This document shows positions 43,834 through 55,475 of a DNA stretch of 64,000 nucleotides, piece by piece. The DNA is from Lophium mytilinum. Its lineage: Eukaryota; Ascomycota; Dothideomycetes; Mytilinidiales; Mytilinidiaceae. The DNA lies in contig MU004201.1 in the NCBI GenBank assembly GCA_010093605.1, forward strand, positions 373,856 to 437,855, written 5' to 3'. The notes beneath the pieces were generated by a model. That model had not been told where the DNA came from, ran no database searches, and was given only the letters and a program-made list of their open reading frames with translations. Both the position numbers and the translations under genes were made by a program. How positions within the stretch are numbered: the stretch's first letter is position 1; the number at the start of each line of letters is the position of its first letter.

Positions 43834-45740
43834 GAAGCTCTATAAGAATATACGTTTACCACTTTGTAGGCCCGCCCTGCGCAGCGATTACGGCCTGGAT
43901 CCTCTTAGGCATGGACTTAATAAGCTCCTCCAGCTCCTCCTCGGTGATTTTATCCCATTCTGCCTCCGCCGCCGCCGCCATTTAATCGTGAGTTCGAGGC
44001 CTCACAGCTCAAGCGTCAACTCGTTCCTTGATGAGCTTCCAGAGGTTTTCAATAGGGTTCAGATCAGGGCTGCTGGCTGGCCAGCTTATCATCGGCATGC
44101 CGTCAGCCTCATACTGGGCCTTGGAACGCTTTGATTAGTGCGGTGGAGCACCATCCATTATCACCAAGGATGTATTATAGGCGTAAACATTAGTAAACTA
44201 ATGCTAGAATGTACGCAGCGTTGGGTATACGTGCTCCAGGAAGCTCTTGGTGTTAATATTGCTATGCGCCTTCTTATTCCAGATAATAAGAGGCCCCTTT
44301 TTATTGCCTGCAAAACAGCCCCAAACTATAGTATGCGGGACCTTGGCGAACCGTGGCCTTAAGCAGTTAATATCGTACCTAGTAAATTAGCCTATAGATC
44401 TTTTAAAGAGAGTAAAAGGCTTTACCGTTCGCCCGGCTTGCGTGTGATGTACGGCCGCTAGTGCCCTCCTCGGTGCACTACCTTAATATTAGCCCAAAAT
44501 ATACAGATTTCAATGATTTTAATGCCGATTTTGACGTACTAGCAGCCTTATCTGTTCATATAATAGTCGCCTAATCAGCTACTGTCTAATAAGCGTGCGC
44601 CTGGGCAAAGGCAAGGCGGTATTAGCGGTGTTTTGCAGTGAGATAGGGCTTAGAAACAGCCACGCAGCGGGTGTAGCCTTCCTTGTTGAGCATTCGTCCG
44701 ATAGTTCTTCCGCACGCAGTTATTCTAGTGTGGAAGCCAAGCTCTGCATAGGTGATAGATTGAGCCCACAGGTGGCCGGTGAGGAAGTCTACTAGGTGCT
44801 TTCTAGCTAGTGTTCCATAGACTTTTCCATTTTAATAGCGGCCAAAGCGGGAGGGGGTGGCAGGCTCATTGCATACGCGACGTACGGTGGACGGATGGGC
44901 ATGCGTTAGGGCTGTAACTTGGCTGTAGGAGAGTGCCAGGAGGTTACGGAGAGTCTTGATAGAACACCGGAGCTTGTACGGAATAGCCCTAGGCCGAGGA
45001 TCACGCTGTGCCCGCATGGGCTCTGCACGCCGGTGGAACGGATTAAGGTCCTCCTGAGCCTGCTGGCGTCTCTCTGCATTACGGAGAGTACGTTAGATAG
45101 CTCTACGTGCATCAGCAGCCTCACGCTGCTGCTGCCGGCGAGCTCGGCGTGGAAATGCCACTCCTCCATCTTGACTATAGTGCATTATCGGCGTAGGAGG
45201 GCTCCAATTAGCTGGAATTGGTTTAATTGAGGCTGCGCGCGCAGCAAGGCGAGAGCTACGTCGAATTTGAAGCGTTGGAGATAGAGGCGGCGATGGAGAT
45301 GCAGATGAATTACACCACGGCGCAGCGGAGGGGGGGAAATTAATGCCCAAGGAGGCAGCTAAGCATTCTGGAACGGCGATTGATAGGTGGAAGAGGATGT
45401 AGAGCGCTCAGAAAAGGCATAAGAGGAACCAGAATTAGAGGCTATAGCCGCAGAGGCACCGCTGCCACCGGAGCTTAGCATGCGGCCAAAGGCCCCCACC
45501 ATATTCTTAAAGAAAGAGGGAGTAGATAGCTAGTTCTGTGGTGTACAAGGAAGCTCTAGAGGAGGGCCAGGCCTAGGGCAGGCGCTGCAGTACCCCCATT
45601 CATCATGGAAGGCCGGCAGGCAGCGTGGCCCAAGAGGGGGCATGGTGTTGAGCGGCGAAATAAGTGGAAAAAACGGGTATGTCTGAGCTTGTCTAGATTG
45701 TCCTTAGTTTAGTGGTAAAACGCGGTGATTTTGGACAGGT
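43834..45740 (-). mobile_element. Tc1/mariner element, decayed
   Basis: A transposase gene on the minus strand is flanked by sequences that can be read as diverged terminal repeats. The right end outward is CCTGTCCAAAATCACCGCG, then CGTTTTACCACTA. The left end includes ATACGTTTACCACTTTG. TA follows the right end at about 45739. The boundaries are approximate because the left end is poorly preserved. Confidence 0.6.
43860..45350 (-). pseudogene. Tc1/mariner transposase, broken
   Basis: From 45350 the N-terminal region is basic and Ala/Ser-rich. The helix-turn-helix DNA-binding part follows at 45017-44832 (LRNLLALSYSQVTALTHAHP, STVRRVCNE). The catalytic core is fragmented: TIIWTDK near 44540 for the first Asp, YNTSLVIMDGAPPH near 44130-44190 for the second, and MISWPASSPDLNPIENLWKL near 44040-44090 for the third acidic motif. 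The usual C-terminal ELIKSMPKRIQAVIAAQGG is at 43870-43925. The order and spacing are those of a Tc1-type DDE transposase. Multiple stops and frame changes show it is inactive. Confidence 0.88.
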
Positions 45741-46329
45741 ATATACACGGCGCGACAGCTACGTTATATACGTACACATTATCCAACAGCTCGGCTACAA
45801 GCTCGGCTACGTTTTCAGCTGATTTCTTCCTTTTTCGCCATTTCTTATCTCTCTTACGATCCTTCTCTTCCTCCACGACCACTACCGTCATCAAATCCAT
45901 TAAAACAACCCCCGGATATGCATTTCCCGGCCTTCCGGCGCGTTCTTAGGGTCTGTTGATGTGCTCTACGCGACAATTGAGGTCAGGCGGGCACTTAGCC
46001 GTAAGGAAACTCGGGTACTAATTCAGTTCTCAGGAAAACACCACTAAAAAGAGGGGGACGGCTGGCCTATATACGCCTCTATCACAATCACACGGAACTA
46101 GCTAATGTTGAGCTTTGATGTTGCTAAGAGCCGCGCGGCTAGAATCAGCTACTTTATGCGCGCCGGAGGAGCTTCTATATTCAGCTAGTTCGTGCCTTCA
46201 CACCAGCGCTAGTTTACCGGACGCATCCAGGCGCTGTAGAAAGGACGGAACGGCTACGTAAGCGCACCGTATATATAGGCTTCCAGCTAATATATAAATC
46301 CACGGATTAAAGCTATATATAGAGAGCCT
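45741..46329. other. No firm gene
   Basis: A Lys/Glu-rich 63-codon minus frame (45709-45900) has no domain. Sequence from about 46080 may belong to the second hAT copy but is too diverged to prove. The right member of the 31-base inverted pair is at 46207-46237. Confidence 0.35.
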
Positions 46330-46536
46330 AGCCCGCAATTAGAACCCGTTCCTCGGCTAGAGGCCTCGGCTTACAATAATAACGAGTGGTTCGGCACTAG
46401 CTTTACAAGCCTTAGAATAGCCTTAACACTTTGCACGCCTAGCACCCCAGGTACCCCGAGTGCAGATGCAGGCCGTATTGACGCGTATATAAAGTGACCT
46501 GCTCGTGGAAATATTGGCGAGAATATCTAGGCTACT
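46330..46536 (+). mobile_element. Second hAT copy, left part
   Basis: NNNEWFGTSFTSLRIAL and ARGNIGENI match the first copy (NDEWFSTSFTSSFIS, TRGNYCDDI near 14240-14375). The alignment stops exactly at CTACT 46532-46536, where the Gypsy LTR begins, and resumes after 55475. Confidence 0.8.
46532..46536. repeat. Gypsy target duplication, left
   Basis: CTACT here is repeated at 55471-55475, directly after the 3' LTR. Confidence 0.8.
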
Positions 46537-46766
46537 TATGTGAAGCCAGCAAGTGAGTAAACTGTTTAATAGGCGGTTTTACGGGTAGAGGAGAGAGAGA
46601 CCTGTTTTATTTTGGGTAGTAGTGTTATATTGGTTTCGGGAAGGAGCTGCCTAGCTACCTAAGTATGTTTTAATTCAGCTCAACTTACCGCTAGTTGCAG
46701 AACTATAGAATATAGCCGTAGAAGCCCACATTAATTAATAGACAGTGTTCTCTTTCCGGATCTTTT
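46537..46766 (+). repeat. 5' LTR
   Basis: From TATGTGAAGCCAGCAAG to TTCCGGATCTTTT. Compared by eye with the 3' LTR, it has twelve substitutions, all transitions, and a 2-base indel near the start. The boundary is placed from the CTACT duplication; the ends do not show a clean TG...CA. Confidence 0.88.
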
Positions 46767-46767
46767 C

Positions 46768-46785
46768 TGGCGCCCGACGAGAGGC
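46768..46785 (+). promoter_or_regulatory. Primer-binding site
   Basis: TGGCGCCCGACGAGAGGC starts one base after the LTR. TGGCGCC is the complement of a tRNA 3' end (GGCGCCA), similar to lysine-tRNA-type sites. The exact tRNA is not proven. Confidence 0.75.
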
Positions 46786-47391
46786 TGGCTCGGGCAAGGT
46801 TCCGTCCTGCTGTTTGCTTGTATTTATTCGTCACCGTGTCCCGCTAATAGGAAAAGTATTAGATTACTTAACCCCAATTAGAAATCTACGTCCATTCCTA
46901 AGATCTATTTCTCTTCTTACCCTTAATCTCAATATCATATCCTCGTACCCACCTTCCCGTACCCATCTTCCCCTGTCTACCTGTTGCCCATCTCTCTATT
47001 ATCACCACAACCTTTTTAAATATTATTGCTGTTGCCTAAGACAAGTCCCCACAGCACGATCTGGCGCCCCCTTAGGCCAACCGGTCACCCACGCAAGAAA
47101 AGACACCGCGCTACTATCCTTCCTTCTTACATTAGACCCCTAAACCACTTTCCAGCCGACCTTCTCCTAGAGGAGAGCGTCCGGCTACACTAAACCGCAA
47201 ATACGTCTCAACCAGGAGAAAACATCCCACGATAAGAGCCGGATCACCCAGCGGCCACCAACTAGTTAACACTCATAATCTTTCCAACCGGGACGACACC
47301 ACTACCATACCAGACTCGTCCACTCATCCCGTAGCAACTCTAGTTTACTAGGCCAGATCATCCAGAACCCCGTCCAACGCGTAGCGCCAGC

Positions 47392-49791
47392 TTGCCCACC
47401 CAAGCAGTTCCACCCGTCCGAAGTGAACACGAACCAGCCGCTAAAGAAGTTCAATCAAGAAGGGAAGCAGTAGAACGTCTCATTGCATCTTTTAAAGACC
47501 CAGCTCGCTTGTCCCGGGGGACCCGCTCTTACTCGCCAACAAAATCCGGCCTAGGAAGATACGAGCCACCTACCGCTACTAAAGAAGGCACGCCATTTAA
47601 GATCGAACAAGATCTTTCTTAGGCAGCCCGAGAAGAGGTCCATATACCAACATCTCCGCGGCCCTTTAACCCTAGACGCACCCCTATACAAGAATTAAGC
47701 CCTATACTTAAAACGGGCGTTCACCCCACAGAAGCTGAATCGTTAGTTAACTTGTTAGACCTGCTCGACAGCTCCAAGATGTTTAACGCAAGAATTGACT
47801 GAAGAGAAGGAGATGGCTCTACACCACTTAACCAAGCGTTCACCCCGCGCCGCCTCCCGACAGGAGTCACCCTAGAACCTTTCTTAGCAGCACCCCACCA
47901 GAATACGAGAAGATGGATCCAACGATTTGATTGTGAACGAGGACGAGCTCCAGACGGACGCGAAGTGCACCCGGCGGACTGGCTGGAGGAGTTTAACATT
48001 ATGCTAGATGGGGACGCTGCAGGATAGGCAGACACGGACTATATCGTTAAGAATTTGTTGTCCGATAACGGATTAGACACTGCCACCAGAGAGACCGTCA
48101 ATCAAGTCAGAATGGCCTTCTTGGAACACTTCCGCCCCGAGGAAGCTAAGGCACGGAACCCGATCCCGGACATCCAGAACCTTCATTAAGGAAGGGAATC
48201 ATTGCGGCAGTACTTTCAACGAGCCCTGACACTGCTAAAGGCGGCCGGAGGAGAGAACCAAATTAGCGGACAATCATTCTCAGCGCTGTCAATCCTAAAC
48301 CTCACTGTTGAACGTTTTGTGGCAGGTATCACCGACCCAGAACTAAGAGTCCGCATAATTAAATACCCATTGCAACCCAGCTAAACGCTCCGAGGAGCCC
48401 TTGTGGAGGCAGAAGCGGAAAAACGACAATTGGAAGCAGAAGCAGACATAAGAGACTAGATCCGCGAAGAAGAAGAGCGACAACTATTGAACATAGTCAA
48501 ATACTGTGTCATAGCACGTTAGGAACCGCCGCGTGACATCCTTAAGAGAATTAGAGAGATTGCACCAGCGTCACCGCCACCCCAACCACCGTTAGCATTC
48601 TTGTTAACTGAAACACAAACCCCACCAATTAGCACCACCGTTGCTATCTACAACAACCTGCCAGCCAACAGATCGGGATATTATTGAGACGAGAAGAAAA
48701 GCAGTATATCCTCTACTGCATCGCTCCCAGACCCCCGCAATAGCTCCAATAGCTATGGGAGCCGGGGTGGCTACGCTAAGAGCGGCGGTTATAGAAACTA
48801 TGCAAACTACAGCAGTAGCTACAGAGGATTAAACAACCGGAACCAGGACCGGAGCGGGTTATTTGCGCTACCGGACCTGCCAAGGGACTCCCCTCTAAGA
48901 CCCGAGAATTAGAACACCAACGCCTAAGGCCCACCACAGACGCAAGGAAAAGTATTATCCGCGCCGACACCACTCTAGGGTGCAGCTGCCTCATCCACCT
49001 CTCCATATTCACCCTCCAAGTTTAACCCAGTATTATCCACTAACCCGTATGTAAACGGCACCTACCCACTTTAGTACTCGTACAACAATCCCATATGTCT
49101 AAGTTGCGGACAAGCGGGTTACCTTATTAGAGACTGCTCGGGCACACCTTTAAAATGGTAAGAGAAAGAACATCTAAAGAAGTTGTACATGGAATCTAAA
49201 GAACGTTTTGAGCAGTCACGGAACAATAGGAAAGCCCCGGCGGAGGAAGCGGCCAGCCGCCTGGTAGAGACAAACGACTTAGACGCGGGCTTCGAGTCCG
49301 ATGACACCGAATAGGAGGAGGTTAAGATCGCCGAGGTTATGCCAGTTGCGGCAAAGAGAAAGAGGACCCAGCAGTTAAGTGATTCAGACACACCTACAGC
49401 GAACCGTAAGGGAGGGAAAACTTGACCAACCAAGACACCGGCATTAAGCAAGCCCAAACCACCACTAAGATCCATCCAGGCCCTAATCAATAAGAACCCG
49501 ATTAGTATCTTGGACATTGCAACTCGCATAAACATCGTCTTGCTAATTGCTTACCTGGCTCAGATCTCACCATATTTTAGAGATGAGCTTAAGCGACTAC
49601 TCACCGCACTAAAACAGCCCTCCAAGAGGAAGAAACGGGACCTAGACGAAATGGACACCTCGGGGCCTAGCCCTGCTAATGGCGGTTTCGGTGCCAATAC
49701 CGGTTTCGGTTACCAACCGGAGACAGTGGTTGAAGATCGAACATTCAATAAGTTGTTCGAAGAAACCGAAGAAGAAACGCACGCCACGTAA
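47392..49791 (+). pseudogene. Gypsy gag, broken
   Basis: One frame from ATG 47392 to TAA 49789-49791, interrupted by more than ten stops. The middle region (ADWLEEFNIMLDGDAAG, VRMAFLEHFRPEEAKARNP, LRQYFQRALTLLKAAGG, ILNLTVERFVAGITDPELR) fits a retrotransposon capsid. A zinc knuckle at 49096-49136 (CLSCGQAGYLIRDC) has Tyr where CCHC needs His, explained by CAC to TAC. A Ser/Gly/Tyr-rich linker precedes it. Gag packaged the element RNA. The true start may be upstream of 47392. Confidence 0.85.
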
Positions 49792-50505
49792 TAACCGAAG
49801 CCCCAAACGTCTACCGCCCGGGGTGGAGGGAATACAAAAACCTTATTATCCCATGTGCCGACCGGAGAGACAATAAGCGTCGCCACTAAGGTGCTCCGGG
49901 AGATTATTTAGTGGAGAGAGCGGGACAAGACCTACCGCGCATTTGGCATAGAGGGAGTCGTGTCCAAGCTAGGCGAAATAACCGGTTACCGAGTTACAAG
50001 AGAAGAGACATTGGCGGATTAGGGATTGGAGATCAATCTTATCTATTCCAAGCTGCTGAAGAAGATGGAGCTCGTCCTCCGATCCGTCTAAACTATTGGG
50101 ATCCCCGTCTTCGTTATGATCCTCGCCGATGGCACTAAGATCCGCTTAAAGTACTGGGTATAATTCACTCTAATCATCGCTGGAATTAGTAGAGATGTTT
50201 GGGCATTCGCGTGCCCCTGGAGCCCGAGATCTAGCATTTCCCTCCTTTTAGGAGTTCCGCACCTCTCTAGTGTCGACGCCCACTTCCGCATCCGCTAAGG
50301 AGAAATCGCTATTGGGGACACCGCTTTGAAAGAACGAAGGGTCACCTTACCTGCGCCCACGCGAAAGTCACAGAGAATTATGACAAAATCAGCTCTTCAA
50401 GACTCGCCTGAGAAAATGGAAGAGGACACCGCGGAGGACTCCGACAACGAAGCCTTATCTAATAAGGCATCATCCAGCGATCAGCAGGAGGGGGTTTTTC
50501 CGTAA
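49792..50505 (+). pseudogene. Gypsy protease region, same frame as gag
   Basis: After two stops the gag frame continues to LGEITGYRVTREE and then GLEINLIYSKLLKKMELVL near 50023, which is the aspartic protease motif (D-S/T-G-A-E-I-N) with the Asp side mutated to a stop. The frame ends at TAA 50503-50505, right after GGGGGTTTTTCC, and pol homology resumes in the -1 frame. Confidence 0.7.
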
Positions 50506-52440
50506 GTCCTAGGCAGGACTATAAACTGCCTAAGCCTACGGTAAAGCTTAAACAACCTATCACTTTCCGCGCAAATTGCTACCTTATTGAATGGACGAAT
50601 CCCGACAAAATTAAACTACCTTGCAGGTGCACAACTAGACACTACTGCCTTAGACACTAGAAAGGGTCACCTATTCACGACAAAGCTGAAACAATGCTCA
50701 CCCTAACGGGAACCCACGCCATAGACCCCGGACCCCATTAAGATTATTACCAACGGTTCCCAACATCACGCCGAGTGGTCCGCCGGGAGACGGACTTAAC
50801 CCGGGGGAAAGAGGAGCTAGAGGAATGGGCGACGCAAAAAGGGATCGAGATAGGACCTCTGGTGTTAGATGAGGAGCGGCTAGAGGTACTAAGGATCCTT
50901 TTAACATACAGAGACCTTAAGGCCACGGGGATATTAGATATGCCTGCCCCTACCGACCTCATCACCCATAGGACCTAAATCCGAGAAGAAACACCTGTGT
51001 ACAAAGCCAAACAGCACAGGTATTTACCGGACAAGGAATGGTGGCTCAGGAAATTCGTGACAGAAGGGATGGAATCGGGGATGTACGAACGAACGACCGT
51101 GGCCAATAGACGTTTATCCCAATGGGGAGCAGCACCAATCCTTGTAACTAAAGAAGGAAAAGCAGAGCTAAGGCTAACCTTCAACTACCACTACGTGTAC
51201 GAAGAACCGCCCGGAAACTAAATGGAACTATTATCGCGGGCCCATTCATTCCTGTTGATTCCTACCCACTAAGCCTACTCCCATTTCGACCTCAAAAATG
51301 CATACTGGACGGTGGAAATACACCCGGACGACAGGCACTATCTAGCCTTCTCTATACCATGTATTGGACAACTGCAACCAACTCGAATGGCCCAAGGAGC
51401 GAGATCATCTTCCTTTACTATGAACGAACTGGGAAACATCGCCCTTAGAGTAATCCCCGAACCCAATTCAGAGCCATTCTTTCTGCATTCGGAAGACCCT
51501 AATACCCCTGCGGAAATGACCTTCTACATCGACGACCTATTTCTAGCCCATTCCTCTTGGAAACGACACCTTATATTTATTAGGGACCACCTTCTACCAC
51601 GCTTGTTGTAGGCTAGACTTTGTCCATCCTTCTTAAAGATTAAGATTAGCATAAGCAAACTGCTTGCACTTGGACAATGGCACGAAGCGGGAGGAAAAGT
51701 CACCATTAAGCTAGAAAGGGTTAAGAAGATCCTTGAGTGGCCAACACCATAAGACGTCACCGGGGTTAGAGCGTTTTTAGGAACCGCCATCTCAACTAGA
51801 GCATGGGTAAAGAATTATGGTAAGATAGCTAGACCTCTGCAGAGACTTACTGGAAAGGTTGATTGGCGCTGGGGATACGCCGAGTCGCTGTCATTTAATC
51901 TGTTACGGAATAAATGCTCCACAGGCGCAGCACAACACGGCTGGGATCCGGCGCTGCCAGTTGACATGTACACAGACGCTTTCTAATTCGCCGGAGGCTG
52001 CTACATTAGCTAAATTCAAGGCGGAAGAACAGTCCCCATTATGTACGATTCCTTCACCTTCACGGCGACGGAACGAAACTACGACACACATAAACGCGAG
52101 CTTAGGGCCATCGTCTACTTCTGCAAAAAACATGGCTACATGCTGCAAGGCTTATAAACCTCCACAATATATACCAATCACAAGCCATTAATAGGCTTCC
52201 TTAACAGTGACACCCATAAGGACATCTTCGCCCGATGGGCCAACAAACTACGGATGTACAACATTAAGATTCAGCACATTAAAGGAGAACGAAATACCGT
52301 GGCAGATGGACTTTCTCGAACAATCTTTGACGCAGAATGTTCCGTTACAACTCTGGTAAAAAAGATTCGGGAAGAGGTTAGCAAGCACAATGACGTTGAT
52401 CATGAATGGTTCTAGAAATCCAACAAGGGAGGCTATAAAG
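50506..52440 (+). pseudogene. Gypsy reverse transcriptase and RNase H
   Basis: Frame -1 relative to gag. It has PVYKAKQHRYLP and WWLRKFVTEGMESGMYERT (about 50995-51095), then WGAAPILVTKEGKAELRLTF, FDLKNAYWTVEIHPDDRHYL and the catalytic TFYIDDLFLAH at about 51519-51551. The palm/thumb continues with GARSSSFTMNE and VTIKLERVKKILEWP. RNase H starts near 51960 (MYTDA) and includes HKRELRAIVYFCKKHGY, TIYTNHKPLIGFL (Asp to Asn in TDHKP) and ERNTVADGLSR near 52290. These domains copied RNA to DNA and removed the RNA strand. Stops throughout. Confidence 0.92.
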
Positions 52441-54330
52441 AATGGCTTAAAGGACTAATAGAGAGCGAGCGGCGGAAGGTGATTAGCGAAACAGAAGAGG
52501 CACCAGTTGGTTGGGTGTCATTTGGGTTCCCATGGGACAAAGAAGACATAGTAGAAGCAGAATGTCTCGCAGCTAATAAGTTAACGACAAATCTGTCGGA
52601 CATCCCAGGGGGGTTAGAGGAAGACCTAACAAGCTCCGAATCTAAGAGCTCGTCGGGTTTGTTCGTCAGGGAAACTCGGGCAAGGGAGGCAACGGAAGGA
52701 ACCAACAACACTAAACCAGATTCGTTCGACGGGACGAGTAATGAGGAAGGAATCGATAAAGCACCAGATAAAGAGGAGCCCGAGGAAGAAGGCGAAAGGA
52801 TCGCGTCAGGCTCTGTGTTGGAGACCTTATCAGGCTTATTTATAGGAGCACTTAGAGCAAGGAAAATCTCCTAGAACCCAACACATCCCAGAGCTGAGTC
52901 GATTGCACCACCCATCACCGCGCAAGAAGCAGAAGAAGCGCATCGGCACAGACAAGGTGCAGATCGGGAGCTTAGAGACGAGATGGACCGGATTAGAGCA
53001 ACGTGGTACGAAGATCTAGAGGGGTACTATTGAGACCAGAAAACCCCAACACACTGGTCGAGGCAGGAGCAACGACGTTTTAAGAGAAAAGTCTAAGATT
53101 TTCGATGGGACACTAACACAAATCGCCTCCTTCACCGGATGGGAAGCCGTTGGGTTACTTGCATTAACCTAGAAGAAATATCCACCATACTCTAAAGAAC
53201 CCATAACATGGCAGGTTACTTCTTAATCCGCGTTGTACTAGAGAAGCTAAGGTATCGCGTGTTTTGGCCCGGGATGGCGAGAGACATTAAGAGCTATATT
53301 GAAGGATGTATTACCTGCGGATTCTGGGCACAAGCCTACAAAAGCCAGAAGCTGTCACCAATTCACGCCTTGAAACCATTCTCCCTTATTGGTGCCGACC
53401 TTATAGGTCCTCTCACTCCCACGAAGGATGGAAACACCTATATCCTGGTGCTTGTTTGCTACTTCTTGCGATTCGTGGTTACTAGGGCCCTAAAGGATGC
53501 AACCGGGATAATTATAAGAGAGGCTCTAGTGGAAATTTTTAATCTATTTACAAACCCAATCGCAGGGTACGTCGACATTAGTTCAAACTTTAGGTCTCTA
53601 GAAGTGAAGACCCTATTTAGAGAAAGGGGCATTCCAATCAACGACGCTCCAAGTGGCACCCATCGACCGGTGGGAATGATTAAATAAGTGGTGCGCCTCA
53701 CACGCAAGAGGTTATAAAAATCGACTGCCATCGACAACACATAGGTGGTCCCGGTTGGGTTAGCAGAAGATTGGGATAAACGGCTGTTAGCGGCAGTGCA
53801 TGACTTGAATCACAGACATATTGTTCACCTCGGGTACTCCCCGGCGGAGATTATGTTTGGCGGGACTATTGGGGAACTACTAGACAAGGAATTTAACTAC
53901 CCAGCAGAGGCAAGGAAGGCTATCATTACCCTGGGTGAACAGGTGGAGCAGAATAGTAACCTGCCAAGGGAAGCTTTGTCCGAGTCGGTTTTTCTATTCA
54001 TGGGATGGAGAGAGAAACGACGCAGCCGAGTAACTAACTCGACCCTGGGCAACCGACAAGCAATGAGGACCCGGTTTAACAAGGCGGTGAAAGCACATCG
54101 CTACCAAAATGGGGACCTGGTAATGCTTTAAGTCGCTAATCCCCGCCTTAGATATAAAGAGAACGATACTAAGTACATTGGCCCCTATAAAATCATCGGT
54201 CACGGAGGGAGCATGGGAAGACTTTTAATTTAGCTACCCTTAATGGAAAGCGTTACCCACTAGGAGCCGTCTACCATGGAGACCGATTACGCAAATTTAT
54301 TAAAAGGACCGGCTATCTTGCAATTAGGGA
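52441..54330 (+). pseudogene. Gypsy integrase with acidic linker
   Basis: It continues in the RT frame. A Glu/Ser-rich linker (52480-52870) is followed by the integrase zinc part at 53202-53330. HNMAGYF has Tyr for the second His. FWPGMARDIKSYIEGCITCG follows. The catalytic core has GADLIGP (about 53394), YVDISSNF (about 53568) and VGMIK, where Glu is expected, near 53675. The LNHRHIVHLGYSPAEIMFGG region and the C-terminal KYIGPYKIIG close the domain. The third catalytic residue appears lost. Confidence 0.9.
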
Positions 54331-55036
54331 CAGACCGACACTTCCCATAATGGGCGGGTTTTTCTACCGGGCACGAGTTTCCGCCAAATATTATAAGGCA
54401 AAGGCAGAGCGAATAGAGGCGGAAGCCGAGATGTATCGATAGCGGGCTTACCAAAAGCTGGAGAAGAGAAAGGAAGCCATGACCGAAGAGCAGAGGGAAG
54501 AGCGGCGGCGGAAGGACAGAGAACGGATGCGGAATGCTTATACCCCACGGACGGAGGCGCAGCGCGAGCGACGGAGAGAACGAGACAGGAACCCCGTTAG
54601 TAAGAGGACAGAGGAGGAGCGGGAGAAGTCCAGGCTGCTAAGAAAGGAGTACTAAAGACAAAGATTCGCGGTAAGACCCCCATTAACTGAGGAACAGCGC
54701 GAAAAAGAAAACGAACGGTCGAAGCTGCAAAAGCGGAAAAGGAAAGAAAAGATGACGAAGGAGGCAAAGGAGGAGGCTAGATTGAAACGGAACGAGAAGG
54801 ATTGAAGGAGGAGAGCCACGCCGGCAAAACCCCGTTTGCCTGAGGAAGAGCGCCGGAAGAGACATGCCGAAGCAAGGAAGAGGTATAAATAGAGATTGAA
54901 AGAGACGGCAGAAGCAATGATAGAGGAGGAAAGGGAGGAGGCCAGATTAAAAAGGAATAAGGAGGATCGAGAACGTTACCACAAAAGAAAAGCAAGGCTC
55001 CTGTCCGAGAAGGAGTTAAGGGAGAAAGGGGCCTAG
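54331..55036 (+). pseudogene. Charged C-terminal tail of Gypsy pol
   Basis: About 230 codons rich in Arg, Lys and Glu, in the pol frame after the integrase (ERIEAEAEMYR, EEQREERRRKDRERMRNAY, EEEREEARLKRNKEDRERYH). The unit EEQREExRRKxRE/RERxRNxxxxR repeats loosely every 50-60 residues. It resembles a long helical or nuclear-targeting extension. No chromodomain was found. The role is inferred only from composition. Confidence 0.7.
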
Positions 55037-55231
55037 GAGTAACCGTACGATCACGCATTTACCGTCATTACTGAACGTATGCATGAAGTTTTCATTTCAC
55101 AATAGATTATCAATCTTATAATCCATAGTTTACCACCACCATCCTTCCGACTCCGTTATAGATCCCAAGACGGTCTATTATTAAGGAGCCCATCCAGATT
55201 TAACATCTCGACCGAGGGCGGTCAATCTCTC

Positions 55232-55242
55232 AGGGGGGGAGT
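55232..55242 (+). promoter_or_regulatory. Polypurine tract
   Basis: AGGGGGGGAG lies immediately upstream of the 3' LTR. This is the usual start site for plus-strand DNA synthesis. Confidence 0.85.
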
Positions 55243-55470
55243 TATGAAGCCAGCAAGTGAGTAAACTGTTTAATAGGCGGTTTTACGGGTAGAGGAGAGA
55301 GAGACCTGTTTTGTTTCGGGTAGTAGTGTTATATTGGTTTCAGGAAGGAGCTGCCTAGTTACCTAAGTATGTTTCAATTCAGCTCAACTTACCGCTAGTT
55401 GCAGAACTGTAGGATATAGCTGTAGGAGCCCACATCAATCAATGGACAGTGTTCTCTTTCCGGATCTTTT
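55243..55470 (+). repeat. 3' LTR
   Basis: Starts TATGAAGCCAGCAAGTGAG after the polypurine tract and ends CCGGATCTTTT before CTACT. Confidence 0.9.
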
Positions 55471-55475
55471 CTACT

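Larger units (their letters stand above)
46537..55470 (+). mobile_element. Full-length Ty3/Gypsy LTR retrotransposon, dead
   Basis: An 8.9-kb element with paired LTRs of about 230 bases, a primer-binding site, gag, protease, reverse transcriptase, RNase H, integrase in the Ty3/Gypsy order, a polypurine tract and a 5-bp target duplication. Gag and protease share one frame and the rest of pol lies in the -1 frame. About thirty in-frame stops, mostly TAA and TAG, make it inactive. It is inserted in a hAT transposase gene. Confidence 0.95.

Noticed and set aside
54324-55058. Pro/Leu/Ser-rich minus-strand frames
   Set aside because: They are the complement of the Arg/Lys/Glu-rich Gypsy tail, which is in frame with the integrase.
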